Shown here piece by piece: positions 1 to 12,080 of a DNA stretch of 64,000 bases. The notes under the pieces are model-generated. The model did not search any database. It saw only the letters and a list, made by a program, of their open reading frames with translations, and was not told the origin of the DNA. The number at the start of each line of letters is the position of its first letter. Position 1 is the stretch's first letter. The stretch comes from Proteromonas lacertae (lineage: Eukaryota > Sar > Bigyra > Opalinata > Proteromonadidae), in the NCBI GenBank assembly GCA_002245135.1, contig NGBS01001178.1, positions 62,001 through 126,000 of the forward strand. The letters are read 5' to 3'. The position numbers and the translations under genes were made by a program.

Positions 1-137
1 TTTTATTCTCACTAACACAAACATATTGATGTATATTTCAATATTTATTTGCTGTTATATAATATACTGAACGAGAATTTTGATAAATGAAAAAAGTCAA
101 ACTTTAATCAAGCTTTTAGAGAAGTATTGCGAAAAAC

Positions 138-905
138 ATGCAGCCACTGATAATTCCTGTGGTTTACGATAAACAAATACACCATATTCCATTAATAGTA
201 CCAGAATCTTTCAGGCCATCAGATTTTATAAAAGTATAATTATCTTTTCAATAGTTATAGGCTTCTCTATCTGAAAATATTATTGGTTTAACATTATGTA
301 ATTTAATTAATAACAGTGAAGTATTGTTTCATATTATTATTGGAAATATAGATTGTTTATCCTATATCTGTCATTGACAATTGTCCCGAAGTTTTTTCAT
401 CAATAGATTGGAAAAATAGTATATGTACACCGATGTATGATACTCAGACAAAATTACCTCCATATTATTATCCACAAAGGCCAACTACTGCTCCAACACT
501 TAATATTAAAATCCCTTCAATTGACTCATGGAGAGAAGGACATGGTAGACCCTCAACTGCATGTCCTGGTGATAAGAGATCAGTTATTAAGAATAAATCT
601 GCACCAATTGTTTTCTCTTGTGTAAATTGTCCACGTAATAGATCCAATAGTTGTATGTGCAAGTCATCATATAGAAAATCTGAAAGAAGATCAAGATCGA
701 CTAATGCAAAGTATAATTGAAATTATTATTATTATTAGAAAAGATGAAAAACCTGTATTATATAAACCAAAGATTAGAACGTCGTATATTTATTGTTGTT
801 CGTTATTACATTAATAGATTATCCGAATTTAAAACGCATGAAGAATTGTATAAATATCATCAGGCTACACCTCCTATTCGTTCTTGTCATAGTGCTGTGT
901 ACTGA
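138..905 (+). CDS. Unknown protein, five short exons
   Basis: I do not recognise this protein. A continuous reading can be assembled from ATG at 138 through exons 138-233, 261-320, 352-710, 739-783 and 818-905, separated by introns of 27, 31, 28 and 34 nt that start GTAT and end TAG. The middle exon is rich in Pro, Ser and Arg and has several cysteines in a short stretch (SCVNCPRNRSNSCMCK), which could bind metal, although the spacing matches no family I know. The last exon is basic and polar. An alternative 3' splice from about 893 would replace the last residues and end the protein near 980. Splice junctions are inferred from frame continuity only, so the model is moderate confidence and the function is unknown. 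Confidence 0.5.
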
Positions 906-1456
906 TGGTAATGTAACATTTATGTTTAATACGATTTACTATTTTTATTGTTTATTTAGGACAAATCAAATACAGAAAGTTAAGTTTTTCTTTATTAATT
1001 AATATATCAATCATATACCTATTAGATAACAGTGTTTTTCTTATGTTTGTTTCAGATTAAACAAATACAAATACTAGTTATAACTTTGATCATGTTATTA
1101 ATGAAATTGAGCATGTTTCAAACCATAAAATGAACAGTCGACATTTCTGACATCTTTATAAAATCAATGTTTGTATGTAGACAAATGCATCATTCATAAA
1201 TGCATTAGATAGTGACGTTTTTTTCTCTAGATCTATTCGAATGCAATGTATATTCAATTATGTTTTAAAACGATTCAAATCTAATATGAATTCTTTGATC
1301 GATAAGCAGTTCGAAAATACTGACCATTTTAATAACTTTACAAACGATATTTTTAATCTTTTATTAAGTTTTTATCTCATACAGAGTATCTTACGGTAAA
1401 AGAATAGCTTCAGAATTTTCATAATTTCGTAATATTCGTAATAACCAAGTTATCAG
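906..1456. other. AT-rich spacer, no gene seen
   Basis: No reading frame with protein-like composition was found on either strand. Short open frames here are dominated by Phe, Ile and Asn and look like translated AT-rich spacer. The stretch probably holds the 3' end of the preceding gene and the promoter of the gene at 1457. Confidence 0.5.
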
Positions 1457-1972
1457 ATGAGTAGCACAAGTGAGAGTAAAATGGATGAGAATAAGCCAGT
1501 GTCGATTTATGCTGAAGAAAATATAGAGGCAATAGGTACTGATAAAATACAAGGTATAGGTACGTCAGGTGAAATCGAAGAGAACAGTTCAAATTCTTTA
1601 TGTGAACCTAAGTTTGAAATAGAACCCATCACTGTTGATGGATTTATATTAAGTGGACCAGACGATAGTGATTTAGACATGAAACAAAATTCTGAAATAC
1701 CTCCTCAGTTAACAACAGGCATACCAAATAGTCCTGCTATTTTTACACGTCCAGCAGATGCTGCTCCGACACATACATGCCAAAATGACATGCTAAGAAG
1801 TGTAAGTTCCGATTCTCTTCATTTAAACGGATCTGACTCAGAAGAGATAGATTATTCGGATAAAGAGAGTAGATCAATGAATGGACAAATATCTATAGAT
1901 CCTGACATTATATTTGATGGTGTTTTCCCTTCTAGTAAAAATCGTAATTTAAAAATTGATTATGATCATTAG
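1457..1972 (+). CDS. Unknown acidic, Ser-rich protein
   Basis: This is an uninterrupted 171-residue frame, apparently one exon. The composition is strongly acidic and Ser/Asn-rich, with no membrane segment or signal peptide, and it is probably largely disordered. Several acidic Ser clusters (SDSEEIDYSDKES, GPDDSDLDM) look like casein-kinase-2-type sites. A second in-frame ATG lies eight codons downstream and could be the real start. I recognise no domain. Protein-like composition against an AT-rich background is the main support that it is a gene. Confidence 0.55.
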   Translation: MSSTSESKMDENKPVSIYAEENIEAIGTDKIQGIGTSGEIEENSSNSLCEPKFEIEPITVDGFILSGPDDSDLDMKQNSEIPPQLTTGIPNSPAIFTRPADAAPTHTCQNDMLRSVSSDSLHLNGSDSEEIDYSDKESRSMNGQISIDPDIIFDGVFPSSKNRNLKIDYDH

Positions 1973-2156
1973 TTTATAGTAGCGTAATGTATATATACAT
2001 AATTACCATATAGTTATCAGATTATTAAGTTTCATTTTCTATATATTGGCTTGTTTTTATGTATTATGTTAAAATTATACCTAAACATACAAACACACAT
2101 TTATATATTTATAACAACAAAAAAATAAGAGAAAATGAACATACTACTTATAATAT

Positions 2157-2928
2157 CTAATCATTTTTTGATAATCTATCAACAAGATAATTAGATAAAT
2201 GAATATAACTCTGAGTGCCATCTTCATATTCCACCAAATGTTCGTGTTTCTTCGATACATACTTAATCACTCTTACTTGTCTTCCTTCATCACGATGATT
2301 GGTTCTTATAAATAAATCACTTCCAACAACATCATTTCCATAATCTTCATCTGAAAAACTGTCACTCTATAAATAATATAATATAATAAATAATAAATAA
2401 TAAATAATACTTGATCTATAACATATTTATTCTTTTTCACAACTCTACCTCTTTTAGTTACAGTAAATCCATTTCGTTTAGCTCTTTTTATAGCTAAATC
2501 TAAATCTTCATCTTCTTTAGATATACTTACATCTGATTGTTGAGATGAAGCTGAAGCTATATTGTTATTAGTATTGTTATTTGATTTATTGCTGTTGTAA
2601 TTAAACATATTATAATTTGATTTATCATATTCAAAGTTATATTCTTGTGGAGCATCACAACTTGAAAGTGCAAAATTCCAATGGTTCATTACACAATAAA
2701 ACGGTTGGGGAATATCAGAAGCGGAAATATTGGGGGGTAATTTTCGCCATTTTCTACACTGCGGATTCTCACATCGGATCCATTCAAATGGTTTTAAATA
2801 CCTTTCATTGTTAGTAGAAATCTTTAATGAAGATGCAGTCATCATACTTTGATTAGTATTTCTTTTCATTGATTCATTCGCTAAGTCTTGCAATCTTGAA
2901 GTATTTGCATTGTTATTATAGTAATTGC

Positions 2929-2962
<34 letters not shown>

Positions 2963-4498
2963 ACTTCTACTTCTCTTTTGATTGGATGATAATAATAATG
3001 ATGATTTCGGTTCTGAATCTTCTTCCTCTTCTTCTGCTTCACAGGTATTGTGTAATTTATCCCAATAATTCATTGAGCAGTACCATTTTGATGGTAATTC
3101 AGATACATCTACGAAATCAGGAAGTCTTCTCCACTTTCTGCAATTCTTATAATCACATTGTACCCAGTTATCTTTCTTTTTACCAGTAACTGTTGATGAG
3201 GATGAACTGCCATTTTCTGAAGCAGGGGATGGTAATCTAGGCTGATGGATCTAATGCAGAAGCCATTGAACTATTTGCAGGTTCTTGAGGACGTAATATC
3301 CTCGCTGTTCTTGACTTATTTTGATTCATATAATTTCTTTGCTGCTGTTGAACTTGTTGTTGTTGTTGTTGTTGTTGAACTACTTGTTGGAATTGTTGTT
3401 GCTGCTGTTGCTGTTGTGCATTAAACAATTGATTGGAAATGACGAAATTAGCAGCAGCTGGATATTGGTTAATGCCTAAATTGTAAGGAAAGCCCATCAT
3501 TTGCCTTTGCATCATTGTTATATAATCTTCATTTGGATTTGGATTATCAGGAAATTGCTATTAATATATTTAAATATAGAAATATATATATATATATATA
3601 TACGAAATTATTGATTCCTGTAGCTAGTGGTGGTGGTTGCATTGGGTTTGGATTATTCTGTAAATTGTAAATATTATTATTAAATCGTTTTTTATTCTCG
3701 TTATATTTTGATAAAACTATTTTCTTTACTCTTTCTAAAGCAACTTCACGATTTTCACCGGTTGCATTGATGATTGGCTCATTTTCGTATTTTGCTAATA
3801 TCGGTATACCATTAGATGGCTCTGTGAAGATAATATCTCTAATTGTTACTTCTCCTGATTGTGGCTTTAGTATGTATCTATATCATAACGTATAATAAAT
3901 TCATATATTGATATAAAGTCATACACATTGGTATATTCAATTTGTTGAGTTGTAGATGCTGCGTCCCGCTGCTATGAAAAAATAACACTTGATATATTTA
4001 TACGCCTGTAACAAATTGAGGGTATACCAAGTTCTAGATACAAGTATAAAAAAGAGATTATCAAATACAGGAAAGAATGACGGCATTTGCCTATGAGATA
4101 ATATAAATTTAAAAATACATGTTAGGTACAGTATTGTTAGCCAAGTTCACAATATGATCTAAACACATAAATTAACGAAGTAATACTTTGGTCTTGTGGC
4201 CAGGTGTTTGAAGGCATAGCATATAGTGGCTAAGAATATAAAATAATAAACACAAGTTAATACGTTCATCACTCGAGGAGCTGTTGGAATGGCAGGGAAG
4301 CGTTGTGTACTTTGGTTTCTATTTATATTGTAAAGATGTCTATAGAACGATACTGGAAATTATTTGGGTTTAAAAAGTTCATTGGGTTCACTGGCTAAGA
4401 AAAATTAAATCATTTTGATACTGTCATACCTGTAATTGATCGTGACTTAGTAACCAGTCTTGTTTATTATATTGGCGATCACCTGGAAAATCCTTCAT
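2157..4498 (-). CDS. Tandem CW zinc-finger, Tudor-like chromatin protein
   Basis: The gene encodes a probable histone-tail reader. It has two CW-type zinc fingers: one at about 3080-3180 (core [16 protein letters not shown]), another at about 2640-2790 (core [16 protein letters not shown]). Each has the Trp, Cys-x4-Cys and downstream Cys pattern of CW domains, which bind methylated H3K4. The last exon (2157-2370) contains a small chromo/Tudor-like stretch, [14 protein letters not shown]. The N-terminal half is Gln- and Asn-rich and spread over many small exons from an ATG at 4498 through introns such as the AT-repeat one near 3557-3602. Near 3237-3260 the frame shifts by one base between the Gln-rich exon and the first CW finger. 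That is either an unrecognised splice, a one-base assembly error or two genes. The domains are clear; the exact 5' structure is not. Confidence 0.7.
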
Positions 4499-4913
4499 AT
4501 TTTGTCTATAACAACAGAAATAAATGTAAATGAATGAGTTGTTTCTAGTTCAATTTTATTGGTTGATATTTTAGCTCTTTTTGAAATTTTATTATAACAA
4601 GTTTATCTCGATCAAAAAAGGTACTATCCTAAAAAGTAGCTTGTAGTTATATCACTTTATGATCTATTGTCACACAAGCTAAGAAGATCATTATTCTTTT
4701 ATTCCTCCATAGAAAATGCTAATTTATTGACTGCTAATAAGATGAAGCTTTATTAAGTGTATTAGTCATTTATTACAGTGTTTGCTTGTAGTTTTTTCTT
4801 TTCATAAGTAGTAGAATGCTTTTTAATGTATGCATCTTTTATTAATCACTATAAAACCCCTAAAATAAACAAAATAGTACTCAAAAAACAATAAACTCAA
4901 GAAAAATGTTAAT
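4499..4913. other. Spacer between convergently arranged ends, no gene seen
   Basis: This holds the upstream region of the CW-protein gene and the 3' end of the DHHC gene. A TATAG splice-acceptor-like site lies just above 4505, so a small non-coding or coding first exon of the CW gene could sit here, but I could not find a convincing one. Confidence 0.4.
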
Positions 4914-6210
4914 TTATTCAACTTTGGTCTTTGGTCTACTGTAAATTCTTGGATTAAACACTTCTCTAATATTAGCAGACACTCCCATATCGTATCTAAA
5001 CATAAATTAAACATAATTTTATAAAATATATACCTATTTTGTGGTACTTCAGCATAATAAAAGTCATAGCAATAACAAGTCATACAATCACGACAATTCA
5101 ACAACTTCTGGTCAAATTCAGTTAATGTTGGTAATAATCTCTTCTTTTCCTTCTGAATATAATACTGCTTAATGTATCCCCATTTAGCCATCTCATTAGA
5201 AGTAATATTCCTTCTCATTTGGTATATATGCATACATAAAAACAGTATAACAGCAATTGCCATAATTCCACTTAAAAATAGCAAACCACTCAATGTTGGT
5301 TGTTTTGATAAAATATATTGAAATACATGTAAATAAGTAGCTTTCACTTTTTTACCTGTAGCTCTATTGATAAACACTTGATTGAACAAATGCTTTTGTT
5401 TAATCATACTGCAAATAATCAACAATAAACAAATTGCACAGTATGTTAATAATACAGCATGTGATGCTAAATAGAATAAAAACCATCTGTAATTCTTTTC
5501 ACCAACACATTGGTTAATCCATATACAATGATGATCTTGTCGACTGATACATACATCACACACTCTACAATGCTTAGACCTTGCTGGCTTTTTGAATTTA
5601 CAGGTTGAACATTCAGCTTCACCATCATATAAGATATGATCATATTCATATAAATCCTCATAACTATTATTATTAATAATATGATATATATATATATACT
5701 CTTGATGATTCTCTTTGGTAATAATACCTGGTTCAACGTAGGAAGCGATAAAAAAGCTTAATAATGCAATTAAGAATAAAACTGTACCTATGGTTCTATG
5801 TATTGTTCCTAAATAACGACATGGTACTAGTGGGAAGATATCTTTCCATGCGAAGAAATAACCACCAACCATTACAGCAAGATAGAATATTTGAAGTAAT
5901 GGGTTTCTTTGGTATAAAATCCAATTAAATAAACCACTAATACCATTGTAAACTCTTTCTCCGAAAACCATTTTGATTAGATTTCTATACATCAACAAAA
6001 GCAAATATAAAAATGATATACCCTGTTTTTCCAATCATAATTTTCACAATAAACCAATAAATCCAATCTGCAGGCTCATGACTACGAATAGAAAAAATAT
6101 CAATACCCTTCTTCATCTCCTACTAACAAACCATACATGCACAAAATGACTGTTGCAAGGTATGACAATGGTAAGGCATACCATGGTAATAAGTAACCAA
6201 ACACTTCCAT
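4914..6210 (-). CDS. DHHC palmitoyl S-acyltransferase
   Basis: Membrane enzyme that attaches palmitate to cysteines of target proteins. The cysteine-rich domain is complete: CSTCKFKKPARSKHCRVCDV followed by the DHHC tetrad (QDHHCIW) and NQCVGEKNYRWF. Two hydrophobic segments precede it and two follow, the usual four-pass topology with the catalytic loop in the cytosol. The C-terminal exon supplies NIREVFNP-like residues just before the end, as in many DHHC enzymes. Splicing out a 25-nt intron (6082-6106), a 37-nt intron near 6002-6038 and a 38-nt intron near 4996-5033 gives about 385 residues, starting at ATG 6210. A 36-nt AT-rich block near 5664-5699 is also a possible intron but is a multiple of three. 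The start lies 55 bp from the divergent RtcB start, so the two genes share a promoter. Confidence 0.9.
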
Positions 6211-6265
6211 TTAAGTCAAATTCAGAAAAAAAATCAAGCTTTTTGACTCGATTTTTAGTAAATTA

Positions 6266-7932
6266 ATGTCAATCAAAAATCACGTTGTAAGGACATTTGA
6301 CGAAGTATATAAGTGGATATTATTAATCTAGGAGATTAAATTCATCCATCAGCAGAGTAATGTTTGTTATACTATTGATAAAGGATTTGTACCTAACATG
6401 AATGTATGATTTATATCAATATAGTAGGTTCCAGCTAAATTTTATGTCAATTCTAAAATAAAAGGACTACTTTATGATGAATTAGATAAATATGTGAAGA
6501 ATCCTTCAGGAACAGGCGGATTCATTCCAGCAATGAAACAACTAGGTAATGTAGCAGCACTACCTGGCATAGTTAAAGTATTTCCAATTTTACATTATAT
6601 TTCCGATTGTATAGTATTCAATAGGTCTACCAGATATTCATTCAGGATATGGTTTTTCAATAGGTAATGCAGCAGCATTTGATATGGACGATCCAAATGC
6701 TGTAGTTAGTCCAGGAGGAGTTGGATTTGATATAAACTGTGGTGTGAGATTAATTCGTACAAATTTACACATAAAAGATATTCTTCCAGTTCAAGAGGAG
6801 TTATGTCAAGCTTTATTTGATCATATACCAGTCGGTGTTGGTTCAAAAGGTATAATTCCAACTTCAACCAGTGATTTAGTCTCTGCTTTAGAGATGGGAA
6901 TTGATTGGTCAATAAGAGAAGGTTATGCTTGGGCAGAAGATAAAGAACACTGTGAAGAATATGGTAGAATGTTAACAGCTGATGCTTCAAAGGTTTCTAG
7001 AAGAGCCAAACAGAGAGGATTACCACAATTAGGAACATTAGGTGGTGGAAATCATTATGCTGAAGTGCAAGTAGTTGAAAAGATATTTGACAAACAAAAA
7101 GCAAAGAAAATGGGAATAGATGAAATTGGTCAGATTTGTGTAATGATTCATAGTGGCTCGAGAGGTTTGGGACATCAAGTTGCCACAGATGCAGTTCAAG
7201 AAATGGAGAAAGCGATGAGTAGAGACGGAATAAAGATAAATGATAGACAATTAGCTTGTGCAAGGATCAATAGTGAAGAAGGACAGAATTATTTGTGTGC
7301 AATGTCTGCTGCTGCTAATTATGCGTGGGTGAATAGATCTACAATGACATTCCTTGTGAGAGAAGCGTTTGGTAAAGTGTTTAAATGTACAGCAGATGAT
7401 TTGGATATGCATTTGATATATGATGTTTCACATAATATTGCAAAAGTATTTTTATTTTTATTTTTATTTTATTTTTTTATAATAGATTGAAAAACATGAG
7501 GTTGATGGAAAAATGAAAACATTACTAGTTCATAGAAAAGGATCTACTAGAGCTTTCCCACCACATCATCCACTTATTCCAATTGATTATCAACTTACTG
7601 GACAACCAGTTTTAATTGGTGGATCAATGGGTACTTGTAGTTATATATTAGTTGGTAGTGATGAATGTATGAAACAAACTTTTGGTAGTACTTGTCATGG
7701 AGCTGGAAGAGCATCTTCTAGAGCCAGTTCTAGAAGGACTTTGAGCTATGAGGAAGTATTGAATAAATTAAAAGCTAATAAAATATCAATTCGTGTTGCT
7801 AGTCCAAAATTGGTGATGGAAGAAGCTCCAGAATCTTATAAAGATGTTACTGAGGTTGTTAATACTTGTCATGAAGCTGGAATAAGTGAAAAAGTGGTTA
7901 AATTAAGACCAGTATGTGTAGTAAAAGGATAA
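6266..7932 (+). CDS. RTCB: RtcB-type tRNA-splicing ligase
   Basis: GTP- and manganese-dependent ligase that joins tRNA exons after intron removal, and HAC1/XBP1-type exons in some eukaryotes. Family landmarks appear in order: KGFVPNM near the start, [46 protein letters not shown] with the metal-binding Cys, [39 protein letters not shown] and [14 protein letters not shown]. Splicing introns of 27 nt (from about 6305), 24 nt (6404-6427), about 37 nt (near 6590) and about 40 nt (near 7447-7486) gives about 510 residues, the normal length. The first ATG in frame, at 6266, is chosen because it restores the N-terminal segment found in eukaryotic RTCB. All key residues I can place are present. Confidence 0.95.
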
Positions 7933-8032
7933 ATTATTTATCTTTATTATTTTTTTTTTTATTTCAAAAATCAATACAAAATCATAATAAAAACAATAAT
8001 AGTAACTTGTTTAAAAAAAGTATTTTGTGAAC

Positions 8033-9575
8033 TTACATTGGAATTCTATTCCATTTATCATCTTTCACTTCCCATTGACTTACTACTCCTTTCTTATTAA
8101 TATAACATCCACTCTCACCTTGTATTGTTCCTGGACAAGCAATCAAAACTTCATTATTCTTTGCTTTTTCAATCAATTCTTGTAACATAAATGGAGTTAT
8201 TGGACCAATAAGAAGCTTTCCTTCTTTATTGTCATTGAATATGAAATAGAACAAAGAACCAGTGCTGTTCTTATACCATCCAGATTGGCCATATACTGTA
8301 GGAACCATAGGTGAGAATTTCTGTTCAAATGATTCTTCAATATTATTATTATTATTATTATTAGTGGTTGATGAGACAGATGGACTTATATAGTTGTTGT
8401 TGTTGTTGTTGTTGTCGCTATTATTATTTGAAATATTACTATCAGTAGTTTTGATTGTAATATTTGGTTTGTCATTATTAGATTCAGTTACTAATTGTGG
8501 AGAATGTTGTTGTTGTTGTTGTTCTATAACTGTAGCAGTTGTTGTTGTTGTTGTTGCTGCTGCTGTTGTTATTGCTACAACTGGTATTTGTTGTTGTTGT
8601 TGTTCTAATTGTGGAGTTGGTTGTGGTTGATATGCTCTTAATTTATTAGCAATATCTGATTCAGGATAGATCTCAGCATACATTGTATTTAACCATTTTG
8701 AATTTAACGATTTCTTTAATAATGTTTTGTCCTCTCTTTCAAATATACATTTCCATAGATCTTTATCTCGAGTATAACTTGTCAATTGTCTACTAGACAT
8801 TCCTCTATAATAAGATTAAAATAAAAAAATATATATACAAATTTAATAAATCACTGGATTTTAAATACTTTACTATATTATTTCCACATATTTCAAACAC
8901 ACCAAATATACAGGTATCATTAATTGACTTAACTTCATAATTTATTTCCACTTCAATTCTGGATATGGTATTTTTTAAATTTTGACGATTTGCTTCAATT
9001 GTTTTTATTTCCTCTTGCAATCTCACTAATTCTTCATTTTTTACTTTTAACATATCTTCAACATTTTTCACTTCTTCTTGATTTTGATTTAATGTATCTT
9101 TTGCTTTAGAAAGGGCTATTCGATGAGATTCTAATTCTTTTAATTTTAATCCTGCACTGACGGTTAAATCGCTTTTGGTAGGTGCTGGAATTGTCAATGT
9201 GATTGTATAACTTAATGTTTTGTTTGTCATCCATGAATAGGAATTATCCCATTTTAAAGTTACTAAACTTGGCTCTTTAATTTCAACTTTACCTTGTTCT
9301 GACATATTTTGGCTTTCTACTCTTGTCATTGCTAATAATTCTGTCATATTCTTTTGTTCATCTCGAGCTTCTATTCCAAAATTGATATCATAACCTTTTG
9401 TCTCAAATCCATAAGAGAGAGTAGAACCGCCTCTTTCAACGTGAATGGGAAGAGAAAAAGTTTCGCCTGCAGGTACCACAACTTCATTTGCTTTCCATTT
9501 CAACTGGTCAGGCCTAAATCGGATTAATACAACCTAAATATACAATCTACGATTTGGTGAACTAATACTTGCCAT
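8033..9575 (-). CDS. GOLD-domain, coiled-coil, GYF-like multidomain protein
   Basis: After an 11-residue first exon and a 30-nt intron (about 9508-9540), the protein opens with a GOLD-type beta-sandwich (WKANEVVVPAGETFSLPI, RGGSTLSYGFETKGYDI). This domain occurs in Golgi-traffic proteins and SEC14-like lipid carriers. A long coiled coil follows (about residues 130-200), then a second exon joined in phase across an intron at about 8806-8870. It continues with a Gln/Asn/Thr low-complexity linker and a C-terminal segment WYKNSTGSLFYF...GPITPFMLQELI that resembles a GYF-like domain. There is no signal peptide or membrane anchor, so it is cytosolic rather than a p24 cargo receptor. Membrane traffic is an inference from GOLD alone; the GYF assignment is tentative. 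Total length is about 480 residues. Confidence 0.7.
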
Positions 9576-10009
9576 TTACGATTTTTCAAATCTATAATAA
9601 TTATAGTATTTTATTCATATTAATAAGATAGCATTATTTTATCTATATACTTTATAAAGGAAATAATTTGAGAAAAGGGTACGAACTTCGATCAAGCCAA
9701 AATTGAAAATTTCTTTTTTTATTTTTGTCAGAGAAATTTAATCTAAGTAGTGTTGATACAATCTTCTTTATTCCATAAAGTGCAATTTTATGTAAAATAT
9801 TTGATTTTTGACATAATTTTTTCTATTTTTGCTAAATTTCTATTTATTTGTTCATATTCGAGATTATTATATCACAATTGAATAAAAGATAGAATTATGA
9901 TATTTATAACTTTATAAGATGTTTATTTCATACTTTATAACATTATTATCATAATAAAATATCAAACGTCATTCAAGCTATATATGTTTTCTTTTTATTA
10001 TAACTAACC
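9576..10009. other. AT-rich spacer, no gene seen
   Basis: Strongly AT-rich sequence with T-runs, upstream of the GOLD-domain gene on the minus strand. No coding frame or RNA gene is recognisable. Confidence 0.5.
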
Positions 10010-10215
10010 ATGAATGTACATGATGAAGTTAGTTGTAGTATATTTGTATACAGTGAATTATCTTATGGATTTGTGGATAATAGTGAGATAATATCAGATA
10101 TACCTTTGATATTATTTAAAGAAATATTTAGTGTATGAATAATTTAATAGTATTAAATGGTCACAGCAAATTGTTCAAATGGGAAAATCTGTGTGAAGTA
10201 ACAGTCGTGTTTTAA
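10010..10215 (+). CDS. Possible 61-residue protein with a 20-nt intron
   Basis: An ATG at 10010 opens a 40-codon frame. Removing 20 nt at 10131-10150 (GTGTAT...TTAATAG) continues it in frame for about 20 more codons to TAA at 10213. The result has mixed, protein-like composition with FKEIF joined to ILNGHSKLFKW. GTGTAT donors are also needed elsewhere in the window (for example near 29186), so the donor is acceptable. The gene is not part of the matching inverted arm and I recognise no family. It lies 58 bp upstream of G6PDH copy 1. It could be chance coding potential. Confidence 0.35.
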
Positions 10216-10273
10216 AAAACACTATTTCAATCATTGTTTTAGTTTACTATATTATCTTACAACATATAAATAT

Positions 10274-11947
10274 ATGCCAAACGCATCTGCAGCATCAAAA
10301 TATATCTCCAGCTGTGCTAGATGGGGTAAAGGAAATAAAGACTTTGATGGATTGCTGTCAATAGCTATATTTGGAGCATCTGGCAATCTTGCTATGAATA
10401 AAGTATTTATATTATTTATGTTGTTATTAATAATAGACATTTGCTGCATTATTTAATTTATTCAAAGGCAATTACTTACCTAAAGGATTCATTATATTTG
10501 GATATGCAAGATCAGATTTAAACACTCATAAAATGAGAGAAAAAATAGAAAAGCATTTAAAAGGAGAAAAGAAGATGATGGATATATTCTTAGATCATTG
10601 CCACTATATAAAAGGTGATTATTCATATGATAATGATGGTTATAGGAAATTGTCAAAAGAAATAAACAGATTTGAGAATGAAGCTATTGATTGTGATTGT
10701 TTTGATTTAGATGATCCAAATGTATAATAATAATAATAATATATTATTTGTAATAAATAAATAGAAGAATCGATTATTCTATTTTGCTATTCCTCCTACA
10801 GTATATCACCAAGTATCAAAAGGAATAAAAAGTAAAATAATTATTATCATCAATTAATTAATAGAGAATTTAATGTCAAAGAAAGGGTGGAATAGAATAA
10901 TTATCGAAAAACCATTTGGGAAGGATTATGATAGTTCATTAAAACTAGGTAATGAATTATCAAAGTTATTCACAGAAAATCAGATATACCGTATAGATCA
11001 TTATTTAGGTAAAGAAATGGTTCAAAACATCTTAATCACTCGATTTGCTAATGTGATGTATGAACCAATTTGGAATAATAATTATATTCGATCTGTTCAA
11101 ATCGTCTTTAAAGAAGATATTGGAACTGAAGGAAGAGGTGGTTATTTTGATCAATATGGAATAATTCGTGATGTAATGCAAAATCATTTAATGCAAATAT
11201 TCGCTTTAATCGCAATGGAAACTCCAATATCATTAGAAAGTGAAGATATTCGTGATGAGAAAGTGAAAGTATTAAAAATAACTGAAATAGCTAAGAAAGA
11301 AGATTTAGTAATAGGTCAAGTATATATATTTAATTATTTATAATGAATAGTATAAGAAAACAGGTGATAAACCAGGTTATAAAGATGACAAACAAGTTCC
11401 AAAAGATTCAAAAACTCCAACATTTGCTGAATTAATATTACATGTGAATAATCGTCGATGGGCTGGAGTTCCATTTTTATTGAAATGTGGTAAAGCATTG
11501 AATGAACGAAAAGCTGAAGTTCGAATTCAATTTAAAGACATTCCTGGTTCTTTATTTGGTGGAGTTGATCGAAATGAATTAGTGATTAGAGTTCAACCAA
11601 ATGAAGCAATGTATTTAAAGATGAATATGAAAAGTCCTGGTTTAACAACAAGTGCAATAATGAGTGAATTAGATGTAACATTGAAAGATCGATTTAAAGA
11701 TACTCGTTTACCTGAAGCCTATGAGAGATTAATATTAGATGTAATTCGAGGTGATCATAGTCATTTTGTTCGATTTGATGAATTACAACGAAGTTGGTTA
11801 ATTTTTACTCCAATATTGAAAGAAATTGATGAAGGTGAAGTTCCATTGTATGACTATGAATGGGGAAGTCGAGGTCCAAAAGAAGGATATGAATTAATAA
11901 AAAGAATAGGTTATGTTCGAAGTGATAAATATAGTTGGAGTAAATAA
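10274..11947 (+). CDS. G6PDH: Glucose-6-phosphate dehydrogenase, copy 1
   Basis: Catalyses the first, NADPH-producing step of the pentose phosphate pathway. The N-terminal nucleotide fold has GASGNLA and FGYARSD; the substrate and catalytic block reads [12 protein letters not shown] and [10 protein letters not shown] with the catalytic His; the C-terminal domain has [18 protein letters not shown] and [16 protein letters not shown]. Five exons are joined across introns at about 10400-10434, 10722-10765, 10830-10864 and 11321-11351. The protein is about 500 residues, normal for the family. The usual Asp of the GxSGDLA motif is Asn here and in copy 2. From about 10,880 onward it is almost identical to copy 2 (41000-42657, inverted), while the first three exons are strongly diverged. 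It is the outer gene of an inverted segmental duplication. Confidence 0.93.
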
Positions 11948-12080
11948 ATGTGAATTATATTATTATTATTATTATTATTTTGAATTTATTGTGTTAGTAT
12001 AAATAAATATCAACTTATATAATACCCAATTCATTTATTCCATAGGATAATGAAGTTGGAATATCCCAAACTATTCTAAA

